Below, piece after piece: positions 7,307-14,675 of a stretch of DNA of 64,000 nt. Below the pieces are notes generated by a model. It searched no databases and was not told the origin of the DNA. It saw only the letters and a program-made list of their open reading frames with translations. The translations under genes and the position numbers were made by a program. Where the stretch lies: contig CAWIIF010000005.1 in NCBI GenBank assembly GCA_963836015.1, forward strand, positions 186,001 to 250,000, read 5' to 3'. This DNA is from CAWCDJ01 sp963836015. Its GTDB lineage: Bacteria; Acidobacteriota; Terriglobia; Bryobacterales; Bryobacteraceae. Position 1 is the stretch's first letter. Each line of letters begins with the position of its first letter.

Positions 7307-9727
7307 CTGAAGATTGCTCTCCGGCAGTTGCGGCGCAGCCCGGGATTCACGGGGACGGTGATCCTGACGCTGGCGCTTTCCATCGGGGCCAATACAGCCG
7401 TGTTTTCGGTGGTGAACGCACTCCTGCTGAAGAAACTTCCTTACGCTCATCCGGATCGCATCGGGACGCTCTATGCCCGGACTACCGGGGGCGAATCTTC
7501 CGATGCGAGAAAAAGCATCGACGGAGAGCAGTGGGAATTGCTGAGGGACAACGTGCCCTCCCTGATCTCCGCGGTCTCCGGGAAATGGGCGTCGGGGGTG
7601 AACCTGCAGGCCGGCTCGCACGTGCAGTATCTTCACGCGGGACGGGTGTCGGCGCACTATTTCGACGTGCTGGCTCTTCATCCCATAGCCGGACGCAATT
7701 TTACGGAAGATGAGGATCGTCCGCACGGGCCCCGGGCAGCCATCCTCAGCTACCCTTTGTGGCGCTCGGATTTTGGCGGGAATCCAAACGTCCTGGGACA
7801 GGCGATTCTGCTGAAGGGCGAGCCGTACACGATCGTCGGCGTGCTGCCCGAGGGCGCCACCACTCCTCTCGGCGCCGATCTCTATACGGCTCTTCAGCCG
7901 AGCCGCGAAGGCGAGGGCGTGGCGACGAATTTTGCCGCCATCGTACGGCTGCGCGAGGGCGCGACCTGGCAGCAGGCAGACGCCGAGATCAATCGCGCGT
8001 GGGCCGGGAGCTCCCGGGTCCGGAGTTTCCTGAAGAGCAATCCCGGCGCGCAACTGACCTATTACTCCGTACCCCTGCAAAAAGGTGAGACGGATACGCT
8101 GCGGCCGCAGGTGCTGGCCCTGATGCTGGCGGCGGGATTCATTCTGCTGATTGCCTGCGCGAACCTGGCCGGGCTGACGCTGGTACGGATGCTGCGCCGC
8201 AGGGGTGAAATCGCCACGCGGCTGGCGCTGGGGGCATCGGCCTGGCAGATACAGAGGCAGCTCTGGGTCGAAAATCTGCTGCTGGCCCTGGCGGGGGGAG
8301 CCGCCGGCATTGGCGCGGGTTTCCTGGCGCTGCGCGGGCTGCTGCTGCTCCTGCCGGAGCATTTTCTCCCGGTGGCGGACGTGCCTCTCGATTACCGCGT
8401 CCTGGCCTTTACGGTTTGCCTGTCGCTCGCGACCAGCATCCTGTTCGGCATGCTGCCGGCGCTCACCACGAGGAAGCTCGATTTGCGGTCCTCGATCGGT
8501 AGCCGTGCCGTCGCCGGCGGGGGTAGAGTGCGTCTACGGCAGGGGTTGATCGCCGGCGAGGTGGCCCTGACGGTGGTGCTGCTGGCGGCCGCCGGGCTGC
8601 TAATCCGGACGCTCATCCATCTCGAGACCATGCCTCCGGGTTTTAATCCGGCCGGCGTGATGACGGCCAAGGCATCGCTGGACGATGTCCGTTACCACGA
8701 CCCGGCGTCCTTCCGGAAGCTGCTTAACGAGAGCCTCGCCGCCATGCGCGAGATTCCCGGCGTGCGGAATGCCGCCGTGGGGCTGACGCTGCCGTACGAG
8801 CGCGCGCTGATCAGCATGGTCACCCTCAGCGACGGCAAACAGGCGGGACGGCAGGCCGGCGCGGACGAGGTGTACGTCACGCCCGGCTATTTCGAGACCT
8901 TGCAGATTCCGGTGCTGTCGGGCCGGGCGTTTACGGATGCGGATAGTTCAGGTGCGCAGCCGGTGGCGATCGTCAACCGGACCTTCGCACGCAAGTATTT
9001 CCAAGGCGAGAATCCCGTGGGGCGACACCTCGACAAAGGGACGCGGATCGTGGGAGTGGTGGCGGATACGGTGCTATCGTCGGCCGCAGGGTTGAACCCG
9101 GGGACGGCCCCCCTGACGAGCGAGGAGACCATTTATCTCCCCGCCGCGCAGATCGGGGGCAGGTTCCTGGCGGTGGTACACGTCTGGTTTCAGCCGAGCT
9201 GGATCGTGCGCACTGCCGGCCCGGTGGAAGGTTTGACCCGCCAGATGCAGCGCGCCCTGGCGAGCGCCGATCCCCAACTGCCTTTTTCCGGCTTTTACGC
9301 GATGCAGGACCTGATGGCCGCCACCCTCGCGGCGCAGCGGATCGAAGTCGCGCTGCTGGCGGCCATGGCGCTGCTCGCGCTGTTGTTGAGCGCGGTCGGT
9401 ATTTTCGCGCTGGTGGCGAACCTGGTGGCGCAGAGGACGCGCGAGATCGGCATCCGCATTGCTCTGGGCTCGACGATCGGGGCGGCGATGGTCCATACGG
9501 GCAGGCCGGGAGTGGGCGCTGCGGCGGCGGGCCTGGTCCTGGGGCTGACTCTCTGCGCCGGCGTGCTGCGGGCGATGCGCAGCGTTCTCTATGGGGTAGG
9601 CGTATACGACGTGGCGACCATCGCGACGGTGGTGCTGACGCTGGCCGCGGTGACGCTTCTCGCGACCACTATTCCGGTGTTGCGGGTGGCGCGGATCGAC
9701 CCGGCCCGGACCCTGCGCGAGGAATAA
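7307..9727 (+). CDS. ADOP-type FtsX/MacB permease
   Basis: About 806 aa. The order is one N-terminal membrane helix ('GTVILTLALSIGANTAVFSVVNALLL'), a MacB-like periplasmic domain, an FtsX three-helix block near residues 270-420, a second periplasmic domain and a C-terminal FtsX block ending 'RVARIDPARTLREE'. This duplicated layout without an ATPase gene alongside is the acidobacterial duplicated orphan permease. The start is probably CTG at 7307: AGGAG lies 9 nt upstream, and the added residues (LKIALRQL) restore the usual N-terminal amphipathic stretch that the TTG at 7328 would cut off. Around residue 725 the FtsX helix is unusual (IGAAMVHTGRPGVGAAAAG). The partner ATPase and exported substrate are unknown. 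Confidence 0.85.
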   Translation: MKIALRQLRRSPGFTGTVILTLALSIGANTAVFSVVNALLLKKLPYAHPDRIGTLYARTTGGESSDARKSIDGEQWELLRDNVPSLISAVSGKWASGVNLQAGSHVQYLHAGRVSAHYFDVLALHPIAGRNFTEDEDRPHGPRAAILSYPLWRSDFGGNPNVLGQAILLKGEPYTIVGVLPEGATTPLGADLYTALQPSREGEGVATNFAAIVRLREGATWQQADAEINRAWAGSSRVRSFLKSNPGAQLTYYSVPLQKGETDTLRPQVLALMLAAGFILLIACANLAGLTLVRMLRRRGEIATRLALGASAWQIQRQLWVENLLLALAGGAAGIGAGFLALRGLLLLLPEHFLPVADVPLDYRVLAFTVCLSLATSILFGMLPALTTRKLDLRSSIGSRAVAGGGRVRLRQGLIAGEVALTVVLLAAAGLLIRTLIHLETMPPGFNPAGVMTAKASLDDVRYHDPASFRKLLNESLAAMREIPGVRNAAVGLTLPYERALISMVTLSDGKQAGRQAGADEVYVTPGYFETLQIPVLSGRAFTDADSSGAQPVAIVNRTFARKYFQGENPVGRHLDKGTRIVGVVADTVLSSAAGLNPGTAPLTSEETIYLPAAQIGGRFLAVVHVWFQPSWIVRTAGPVEGLTRQMQRALASADPQLPFSGFYAMQDLMAATLAAQRIEVALLAAMALLALLLSAVGIFALVANLVAQRTREIGIRIALGSTIGAAMVHTGRPGVGAAAAGLVLGLTLCAGVLRAMRSVLYGVGVYDVATIATVVLTLAAVTLLATTIPVLRVARIDPARTLREE

Positions 9728-9778
9728 AGGCTGCACGTTTCCACCCGGCGAGACGTCATAGAATGTAAGAGTAAACGT

Positions 9779-10246
9779 ATGTTTAACCGCAGAGCGCGCC
9801 GACGAGGCTTTTCGCTGATCGAGCTGCTGATCGTGATCGCCATCATCCTGATCATCATCACGATCGCCGTTCCGAAGTACAACCGGACCCAGATGTTCAT
9901 GCGGGAGACCGCCGCCGTCAAAGCGATCCAGACGATCCACCAGATGGAGGTGCAATACCAGTCGCAGTACGGGAAGTATGCCACCTCGCTGACCGAACTG
10001 GGACCGCCCGCGAGCGGCGCGGCCGGTCCGAATGCCGCCGACCTGATCGGCAGCGATCTGTCGAACGGCGAGAAGCAGGGGTACAAGTTCACGCTGACCG
10101 GCACTCCGGGCGGCTATGTGATCAACGCGAACCCGGTTTCGTACAACAGCAGCGGGAGCAAGACTTACTATTCGGACCAGACCATGGTGATCCGCGAGAA
10201 CTACGGCGCGGAGCCGGCGACGGCCAACAGCAAGCCGATGCCGTAG
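9779..10246 (+). CDS. Type IV pilin-like protein with prepilin leader
   Basis: 155 aa. The basic leader MFNRRARRRG is followed by FSLIELLIVIAIILIIITIAVP, with cleavage expected after the Gly by a PilD-type peptidase. Phe at +1 and Glu at +5 are the classic residues. After the helix comes 'AAVKAIQTIHQMEVQYQSQYGKYATSLTELGPP', the usual alpha-1C region of minor or major pilins, and a short C-terminal beta region. There are no cysteine pairs. No other pilus gene is nearby. A hairpin with a T-run lies right after the stop. Confidence 0.85.
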   Translation: MFNRRARRRGFSLIELLIVIAIILIIITIAVPKYNRTQMFMRETAAVKAIQTIHQMEVQYQSQYGKYATSLTELGPPASGAAGPNAADLIGSDLSNGEKQGYKFTLTGTPGGYVINANPVSYNSSGSKTYYSDQTMVIRENYGAEPATANSKPMP

Positions 10247-10251
10247 CGCGG

Positions 10252-10298
10252 GCGCCTTCGGCGCGTGGGCAGGCCGGGAGGCCTACCCCACTGTTTTT
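10252..10298. repeat. Dispersed palindromic repeat, copy 1 (also a terminator)
   Basis: Two adjacent hairpins: GCGCC-TTC-GGCGC (10252-10264), then GTGGGCAGGCC / GGCCTACCCCAC (10265-10291), followed by TGTTTTT. It begins 5 bases after the pilin stop codon. The same two-hairpin unit recurs at 34435-34474 and 40505-40550. Confidence 0.65.
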
Positions 10299-10344
10299 GC
10301 AAAGTCTGAACAAATCAGCGACAACTTGGGCCGGGGTGTGTCCG

Positions 10345-10350
10345 TAGCAT
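10345..10350 (+). promoter_or_regulatory. -10-like TAGCAT before the Rieske gene
   Basis: TAGCAT ends 6 nt before the GTG at 10357, the spacing expected for a leaderless transcript. No Shine-Dalgarno sequence is present. Confidence 0.3.
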
Positions 10351-10356
10351 GGTGAC

Positions 10357-10821
10357 GTGACAACCCGGCGTAACTTTTTCGTGGGCGCCATCTATGCGAT
10401 CTGGGCCGCGATCGGAACGGCACTGGGGGCGCCGGCGGTGGTGTATCTTCTCTTGCCCCCGAAGGCGCGGAAGGAAAGCGAATGGGTGGCCATCGGGGAT
10501 GTGAGCAGGCTTACGCCCGGCGCCCCGGTCGCGATGGTGTTCCGCCGCAATCGCGTGGACGGGTGGAAGGTCATCAGCGAAGAGAGCTCCGCCTGGGTAG
10601 TCAAGCGGGCGGGGAGCGTCATCGCCTTCGGCCCGCAGTGCACCCACCTGGGCTGCGCCTATCACTGGGAAGACGGCAAGACCGAGTTCGTTTGCCCGTG
10701 CCACAACTCCGTATTTTCGATTGACGGCAAGGTGGTGTCCGGCCCGGCGCCGCGGCCGCTCGACCGGTACCGGGTGAAGGTCGAGGGTACCAAGATCCTG
10801 GTAAGCGGAGGGACGGCATGA
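10357..10821 (+). CDS. Rieske [2Fe-2S] subunit of a bc-type complex
   Basis: 154 aa from a GTG start. One N-terminal transmembrane anchor preceded by TTRRNFF, which resembles a Tat leader as in QcrA/PetA, spans residues ~8-33. The Rieske fold carries both cluster-binding boxes: CTHLGC near residue 95 and CPCHNS near residue 114, followed by the usual GPAPRPL proline loop. The protein transfers electrons from quinol at the membrane surface to cytochrome c. It overlaps the next gene by 4 bp (ATGA), so the two are translated together and form the core of one complex. Confidence 0.92.
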   Translation: MTTRRNFFVGAIYAIWAAIGTALGAPAVVYLLLPPKARKESEWVAIGDVSRLTPGAPVAMVFRRNRVDGWKVISEESSAWVVKRAGSVIAFGPQCTHLGCAYHWEDGKTEFVCPCHNSVFSIDGKVVSGPAPRPLDRYRVKVEGTKILVSGGTA

Positions 10822-12455
10822 GGCGCCGCTGGCGGGGGTTCTCGGAGTGGGTGGATCATCGCACCGGAATCCAGACGGCGGTACGGAATTTCCTGTACGA
10901 GGAGATCCCGGCTTCGAGCGGCTGGCACCAGGTGTTCGGCAGTGTGGCCGTCTTCCTGTTCCTGACGCAGGCGTTCACCGGCGCGCTGCTGGCTTTCAAC
11001 TACGCCCCCACTCCGGGGGATTCCTACAACAGCCTGCGCTACATCCTGACGGAGCTCACGGCGGGACGGCTGATCCGCGGGCTGCATCACTGGGGCGCCA
11101 GCATGATGATCGCGGTGGTGGTGCTGCACATGGCGCAGGTCTTTTTGTACGGCGCGTACAAGAAGCCGCGCGAGGCCACGTGGATCGCCGGGGTCGTCCT
11201 GCTGCTGCTGACGCTGGCTTACGGGCTGACCGGGTACCTGCTGCCGTGGGACAACCGGGCGTACTGGGGGACCGTGGTCGCGACACAGATCGCGGGGCAG
11301 GCGCCGCTGGCCGGTCCTTACCTGACGCGGCTGCTGGGCGGCGGAGGGGCGGTGGGGGTCGTGACGTTCGCGCGGTTCTACGGCATGCACGTGCTGCTGC
11401 TGCCGCCGGCCACCCTGCTGCTGATCGCGGTGCACGTGTACCTGGTCCGCAAACACGGGGTCGCCCCGGTGCCGGGCGACGAGCGGCTTCCGCGGAAGAA
11501 GTTCTATCCGGAGCAGGTATTCAAAGATACGGTGGCGATCTTCGCGGCGTTTGCGATTCTGTTCGTGATGGCGGCGGCGGTGCGGGTGCCGCTCGAGCAA
11601 CTGGCGGACCCCACCGATACGGCTTATGTTCCGCGTCCGGAGTGGTACTTCCTGTTTCTGTTCCAGACGCTGAAGATGTTCACGGGGCCGCTCGAGGTGG
11701 TGGGGAGCGTGGTGCTTCCGGGGCTGGCGGTGATGGCGCTGATCCTGGTTCCCTTTATCGACCGGGGGCGGATGGTGAAGGTCACACGCCGGACGTTCGC
11801 CTTTTCGTTCGTCGCGCTGGCGGCCATCGGATGGACCGGGCTGACGGTGGCGGCGGTGCGGTCGACACCGCCGGTGGAGGCCGAAGCGAAGATCGACTAC
11901 TCGGCGCCCACGGGCTGGATGGAGCTCTCGGCCGGGGAGCTGGCAGGGGTGGCCTACTTCCGCTCCGAGAGCTGCACCAGCTGCCATGCGTTGGGGGCCG
12001 AGGGCGGGGACGTCGGGCCGGATCTGACGCGTGTCTCGATCCACAAGGACGCGGCCTGGATGATCGAGCATTTCAAGCATCCCGAACGGATACGGCCGGG
12101 GACTTCGATGCCGCCGATCCACCTGAGCGATTCGCAGCTCAACTCGCTGGCGGCGTTTCTGCTGAAGCTGAACGAGAAGAACGCCGCGGCGCTCGAAAGC
12201 GCGCCGGATTTCGCTGTGCAGGGCGCGGTGGTGTATGAATCCAACCACTGCGCGGCGTGCCACATGGTGAACGGGATCGGCATGAAAGTGGGGCCGCCGC
12301 TGAACGGGCTGTCCAAGCGCGAGAGCCGGAGCTGGGTGGTGGAGCACTTCGCGGATCCGCAGAAGCTCTCGCCGGGGTCGATCATGCCGCCATACCGGTT
12401 TCCGCCGAGGGATCTGGAGAATCTGACCAGCTATTTGTTTGTGCTGCCGGAGTGA
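10818..12455 (+). CDS. Cytochrome b fused to a diheme cytochrome c module
   Basis: 545 aa. Residues ~15-360 are cytochrome b in one chain (b6 part plus subunit-IV part). The four heme-b histidines are visible in GLHHWG (~90), VLHMAQ (~103), YGMHVL (~190) and AVHVYL (~205), and the quinol-site PEWY lies near 273. After the last helix two c-type domains follow: CTSCH (~385) with ligand region GTSMPPI, and CAACH (~477) with GSIMPPY. The chain thus combines the quinol-oxidising subunit and the electron-accepting cytochrome. With the Rieske gene this is a minimal two-gene quinol:cytochrome c reductase. The last 25 bp overlap the convergent heparinase-like gene. Confidence 0.92.
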   Translation: MRRRWRGFSEWVDHRTGIQTAVRNFLYEEIPASSGWHQVFGSVAVFLFLTQAFTGALLAFNYAPTPGDSYNSLRYILTELTAGRLIRGLHHWGASMMIAVVVLHMAQVFLYGAYKKPREATWIAGVVLLLLTLAYGLTGYLLPWDNRAYWGTVVATQIAGQAPLAGPYLTRLLGGGGAVGVVTFARFYGMHVLLLPPATLLLIAVHVYLVRKHGVAPVPGDERLPRKKFYPEQVFKDTVAIFAAFAILFVMAAAVRVPLEQLADPTDTAYVPRPEWYFLFLFQTLKMFTGPLEVVGSVVLPGLAVMALILVPFIDRGRMVKVTRRTFAFSFVALAAIGWTGLTVAAVRSTPPVEAEAKIDYSAPTGWMELSAGELAGVAYFRSESCTSCHALGAEGGDVGPDLTRVSIHKDAAWMIEHFKHPERIRPGTSMPPIHLSDSQLNSLAAFLLKLNEKNAAALESAPDFAVQGAVVYESNHCAACHMVNGIGMKVGPPLNGLSKRESRSWVVEHFADPQKLSPGSIMPPYRFPPRDLENLTSYLFVLPE

Positions 12456-13816
12456 AGTGCGAGAGCGGTATCCGCCGGACCCTCGTGGATGCGGATGCCT
12501 ACGGGCTTGCCGTGAGGGGGGTCGAGGCGGAGGATGCCGCCGGGGTCGGAAACGTCTTCGTACATCTCTTCGTCGTCGATCTCGACCAGGTAGGGGTGAT
12601 GGGGCTCGAGGCCGACGAGGAAGACGGCCTCTTCCTCGTCGAGCGTCACCTGGAACTTCCGCGCCGAGTGGGCGAAGCAGACGACGGCTTCCGTGAGGGA
12701 GAGGGGGGGCAGCGCGCGAGACGGGTCGAGCACGGAGACCTTGCCATCCTCGAAGACCTGCAGCACGCCGTCGAAATCGCCGAACCATTGGGCGCCATCC
12801 TCCCAACTGGAGCGGATGAAAAGCCTGCCGAAATCGGGATTGTGATAGATCAGCGGGACGTGGTAGTAGCTCAACCCGGGCTGATAGGGGTTGGCCCAGA
12901 GGAACTCGTAGGGCGCGCCGAAGGTGCCGTGCAGGATGTAGCGGTCGTGCATCAGCCAGCCCTGCAGCACCTGGGTCGAGGCGGCATTCGGGTCGAAGGC
13001 TACCATGGCGAGCTCGGACACCCGCGACAGCGCGGCCAGGCGGAGGTCGGGATCGCCCGAGGCGCGTTCGGCGCCGATGTAGTATTCGGTGTCCGGGCCG
13101 GGGAGCGGCGCGGGGTAGTAGCTCAATAAGTGCTCGATCGGATAATCCTTGAAGAACTCGGGGCAGGATTCGCGGAGGTCGAGGTTGGTGTTGTCGCGGA
13201 TCACGTGCAACAGCTCGAATAGCGGGTAGGCGTCATCGCGCGAGATGACAGCGCGGCCGTGGAGAAGGGCGGGCACGATTTTCTTCTCCCACCAGGTGTG
13301 GACTACGGTGGAGAGCTCGCGCGGCGGCGTTCGGGGCACTTCGTCGAAGAGGGCGACGGCGGCCATGGCGCGCGCGCGGACGGCGGGCACCGACTCGTCG
13401 GCGGCACTCGCGAGCATGAGCTTCTCGATGCGAGCGGCGAGGTCGCGGCGCTGCGCGTCGGTCATCAGATCCTGACACCAGTCGTAGACCAGGGCGAGCT
13501 GGCGGAGGTCGGCGGCGGGGCCGAGGGCCCAGGCGACGGCTTTGCGGCCGGCCTCAGCATTCCCCGCGACCTGAAAATCGAGTGCCCAGGCGAAGCCGGG
13601 CTCGGGCATGGGGGCGCTGCCGGCGATCAAGGCATCGAACTGGCGCCACCGCATGGAATCCCGCTGACGCTCGCGGCGGAGAAGACGGAGGCGCGACGGG
13701 CGAAGGAGGAGCCGGGGGTGGGCGGTGGACAGAGTGACGGGCTCGTCGTCAGGGATTTGCCCCGCGAGGGGTATGGAACATACCAAAAGTGCCAGCGCTA
13801 CCCGGGATCGAGTCAT
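12431..13816 (-). CDS. Secreted heparinase II/III-like (polysaccharide-lyase-type) protein
   Basis: 461 aa from the ATG at 13814-13816, which starts a signal peptide (MTRSRVALALLVCSIPLAGQ). The N-terminal half is alpha-helical ('HPRLLLRPSRLRLLRRER', 'LALVYDWCQDLMTDAQRRDLAARI'), as in the alpha/alpha toroid of alginate and heparinase lyases. The C-terminal half is beta-rich ('LFIRSSWEDGAQWFGDFDG', 'PPLSLTEAV'), matching a heparinase II/III-like sandwich. Lyase catalytic Tyr/His residues cannot be assigned by eye. The likely role is cleavage of an acidic polysaccharide in the periplasm. It is convergent with, and overlaps by 25 bp, the cytochrome b-c gene. Confidence 0.55.
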   Translation of the reverse strand: MTRSRVALALLVCSIPLAGQIPDDEPVTLSTAHPRLLLRPSRLRLLRRERQRDSMRWRQFDALIAGSAPMPEPGFAWALDFQVAGNAEAGRKAVAWALGPAADLRQLALVYDWCQDLMTDAQRRDLAARIEKLMLASAADESVPAVRARAMAAVALFDEVPRTPPRELSTVVHTWWEKKIVPALLHGRAVISRDDAYPLFELLHVIRDNTNLDLRESCPEFFKDYPIEHLLSYYPAPLPGPDTEYYIGAERASGDPDLRLAALSRVSELAMVAFDPNAASTQVLQGWLMHDRYILHGTFGAPYEFLWANPYQPGLSYYHVPLIYHNPDFGRLFIRSSWEDGAQWFGDFDGVLQVFEDGKVSVLDPSRALPPLSLTEAVVCFAHSARKFQVTLDEEEAVFLVGLEPHHPYLVEIDDEEMYEDVSDPGGILRLDPPHGKPVGIRIHEGPADTALALHSGSTNK

Positions 13817-13917
13817 TTTTCTGATTGTGTCATAGCGACACAGCGGGTGCCCAGCGGTCCACAATCCGGAACTCGATTAAAAGTGCAAAATATTTGAAGC
13901 AAAAGGGGTTGTAGACA

Positions 13918-13946
13918 TTGACACATGGATGTCCGATTGCTATTTA
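13918..13946 (+). promoter_or_regulatory. Candidate sigma-70 promoter for the structured RNA
   Basis: TTGACA (13918-13923), a 17-bp spacer and TATTTA (13941-13946). The -35 is a perfect consensus and the -10 is partial. No open reading frame follows, but a long hairpin and a T-run do. Confidence 0.4.
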
Positions 13947-13952
13947 TGGTGG

Positions 13953-14107
13953 TGAATTGGCGAAGTAACTTTCAAACCTGCCCTCTGCTGCAACAGGCAG
14001 GCGGAAGAAGAGTGAGCCGAAGAGACAGCGTGCTTGCGGGAGCCGATGTTTGCAATAGTTTTAGCTCACTATTCTTCCCTTGTTGGTTGCCGCAGAGGGG
14101 TTTTTTT
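13953..14107 (+). ncRNA. Candidate structured RNA (~155 nt), 6S-like layout
   Basis: The region has no credible gene but folds into one long rod. The outer helix pairs 13981-13994 with 14086-14099 (CCCTCTGC/GCAGAGGG plus GCAAC/GTTGC, one mismatch). An 8 x 7 nt internal bubble follows, then a second helix pairs 14003-14017 with 14064-14078 (GGAAGAA/TTCTTCC and AGTGAGC/GCTCACT, one mismatch). A 46-nt apical part caps it. Seven T residues (14101-14107) directly follow the outer helix, and a TTGACA promoter lies upstream. Two long helices around a bubble recall 6S RNA, but I cannot match a consensus sequence, so the identity is open. Confidence 0.45.
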
Positions 14108-14271
14108 GTCAAACGGATTCTAATATCGCGATCTCTCCGGGATCACAGGTAGCGGTAGTTGTCTGGCATTTCTGGTGAGGGAAAAATAGGACGCGGACCT
14201 GACCAGGAATGAAAAGGCTCTGAACACGGCCAGATAGCCCGACGCCGGATCCCAGCCCAACCCTGGGCGGG

Positions 14272-14322
14272 CCGCATCGGATTCAGCCCCGTAAGTCTGG
14301 GGGCCGGTCCGGTGCGGTTTTT
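14272..14322 (+). terminator. Intrinsic terminator in the long amtB leader
   Basis: CCGCATCGGA (14272-14281) pairs with TCCGGTGCGG (14308-14317). A second helix GCCCC/GGGGC (14286-14290 / 14300-14304) stacks inside, and TTTTT (14318-14322) follows at once. It lies 350 bp before amtB on the same strand. It may end a separate RNA starting after 14110, or act as an attenuator for the nitrogen operon. Confidence 0.55.
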
Positions 14323-14347
14323 CATTTGGGGGAGAGGGAATCACGGA

Positions 14348-14385
14348 GGCCGGCCGGGCCGGACATCACTGCGACCCGGCCGGCC
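14348..14385. repeat. Perfect 11-bp GC palindrome in the amtB leader
   Basis: GGCCGGCCGGG (14348-14358) is exactly complementary to CCCGGCCGGCC (14375-14385) across a 16-nt loop. There is no T-run, so it is not a simple terminator. It may be a structured leader element or a protein-binding site. Confidence 0.45.
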
Positions 14386-14675
14386 CTGGCAGCGCCTGGC
14401 GTGACCGTTCAGCCGCGCGCCTGAGCGCCTCTGCGGGAACGGCCGCGCCCCATCCGCAACGCTGCCGGGTGATTCACTTCGCTGTTCAAACGCCTCGATT
14501 ATACGCCCTAAGCCGGACAGAATCATCCGATTTATGCCGGTGCAGTGCGGTTCGATACAACTGTTCCGCAATAAAAATCTCAAATCCGATCCATAGAAAC
14601 TTCCGCTTTGGACGGCCTCGTCCCGGCAGAGGAGAATGGATCAGACAGTACCACAATCAAAAACAAGGTTCCACG

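Noticed and set aside
14195..14204. GGTCAGGTCC on the minus strand, like part of the SRP RNA core
   Set aside because: The following conserved bases of the SRP RNA helix-8 loop are absent and no matching hairpin forms.
14120..14344. A 74-codon minus-strand frame in the amtB leader
   Set aside because: It crosses the terminator hairpin and has no ribosome site or motif. The plus-strand RNA structure explains the region better.
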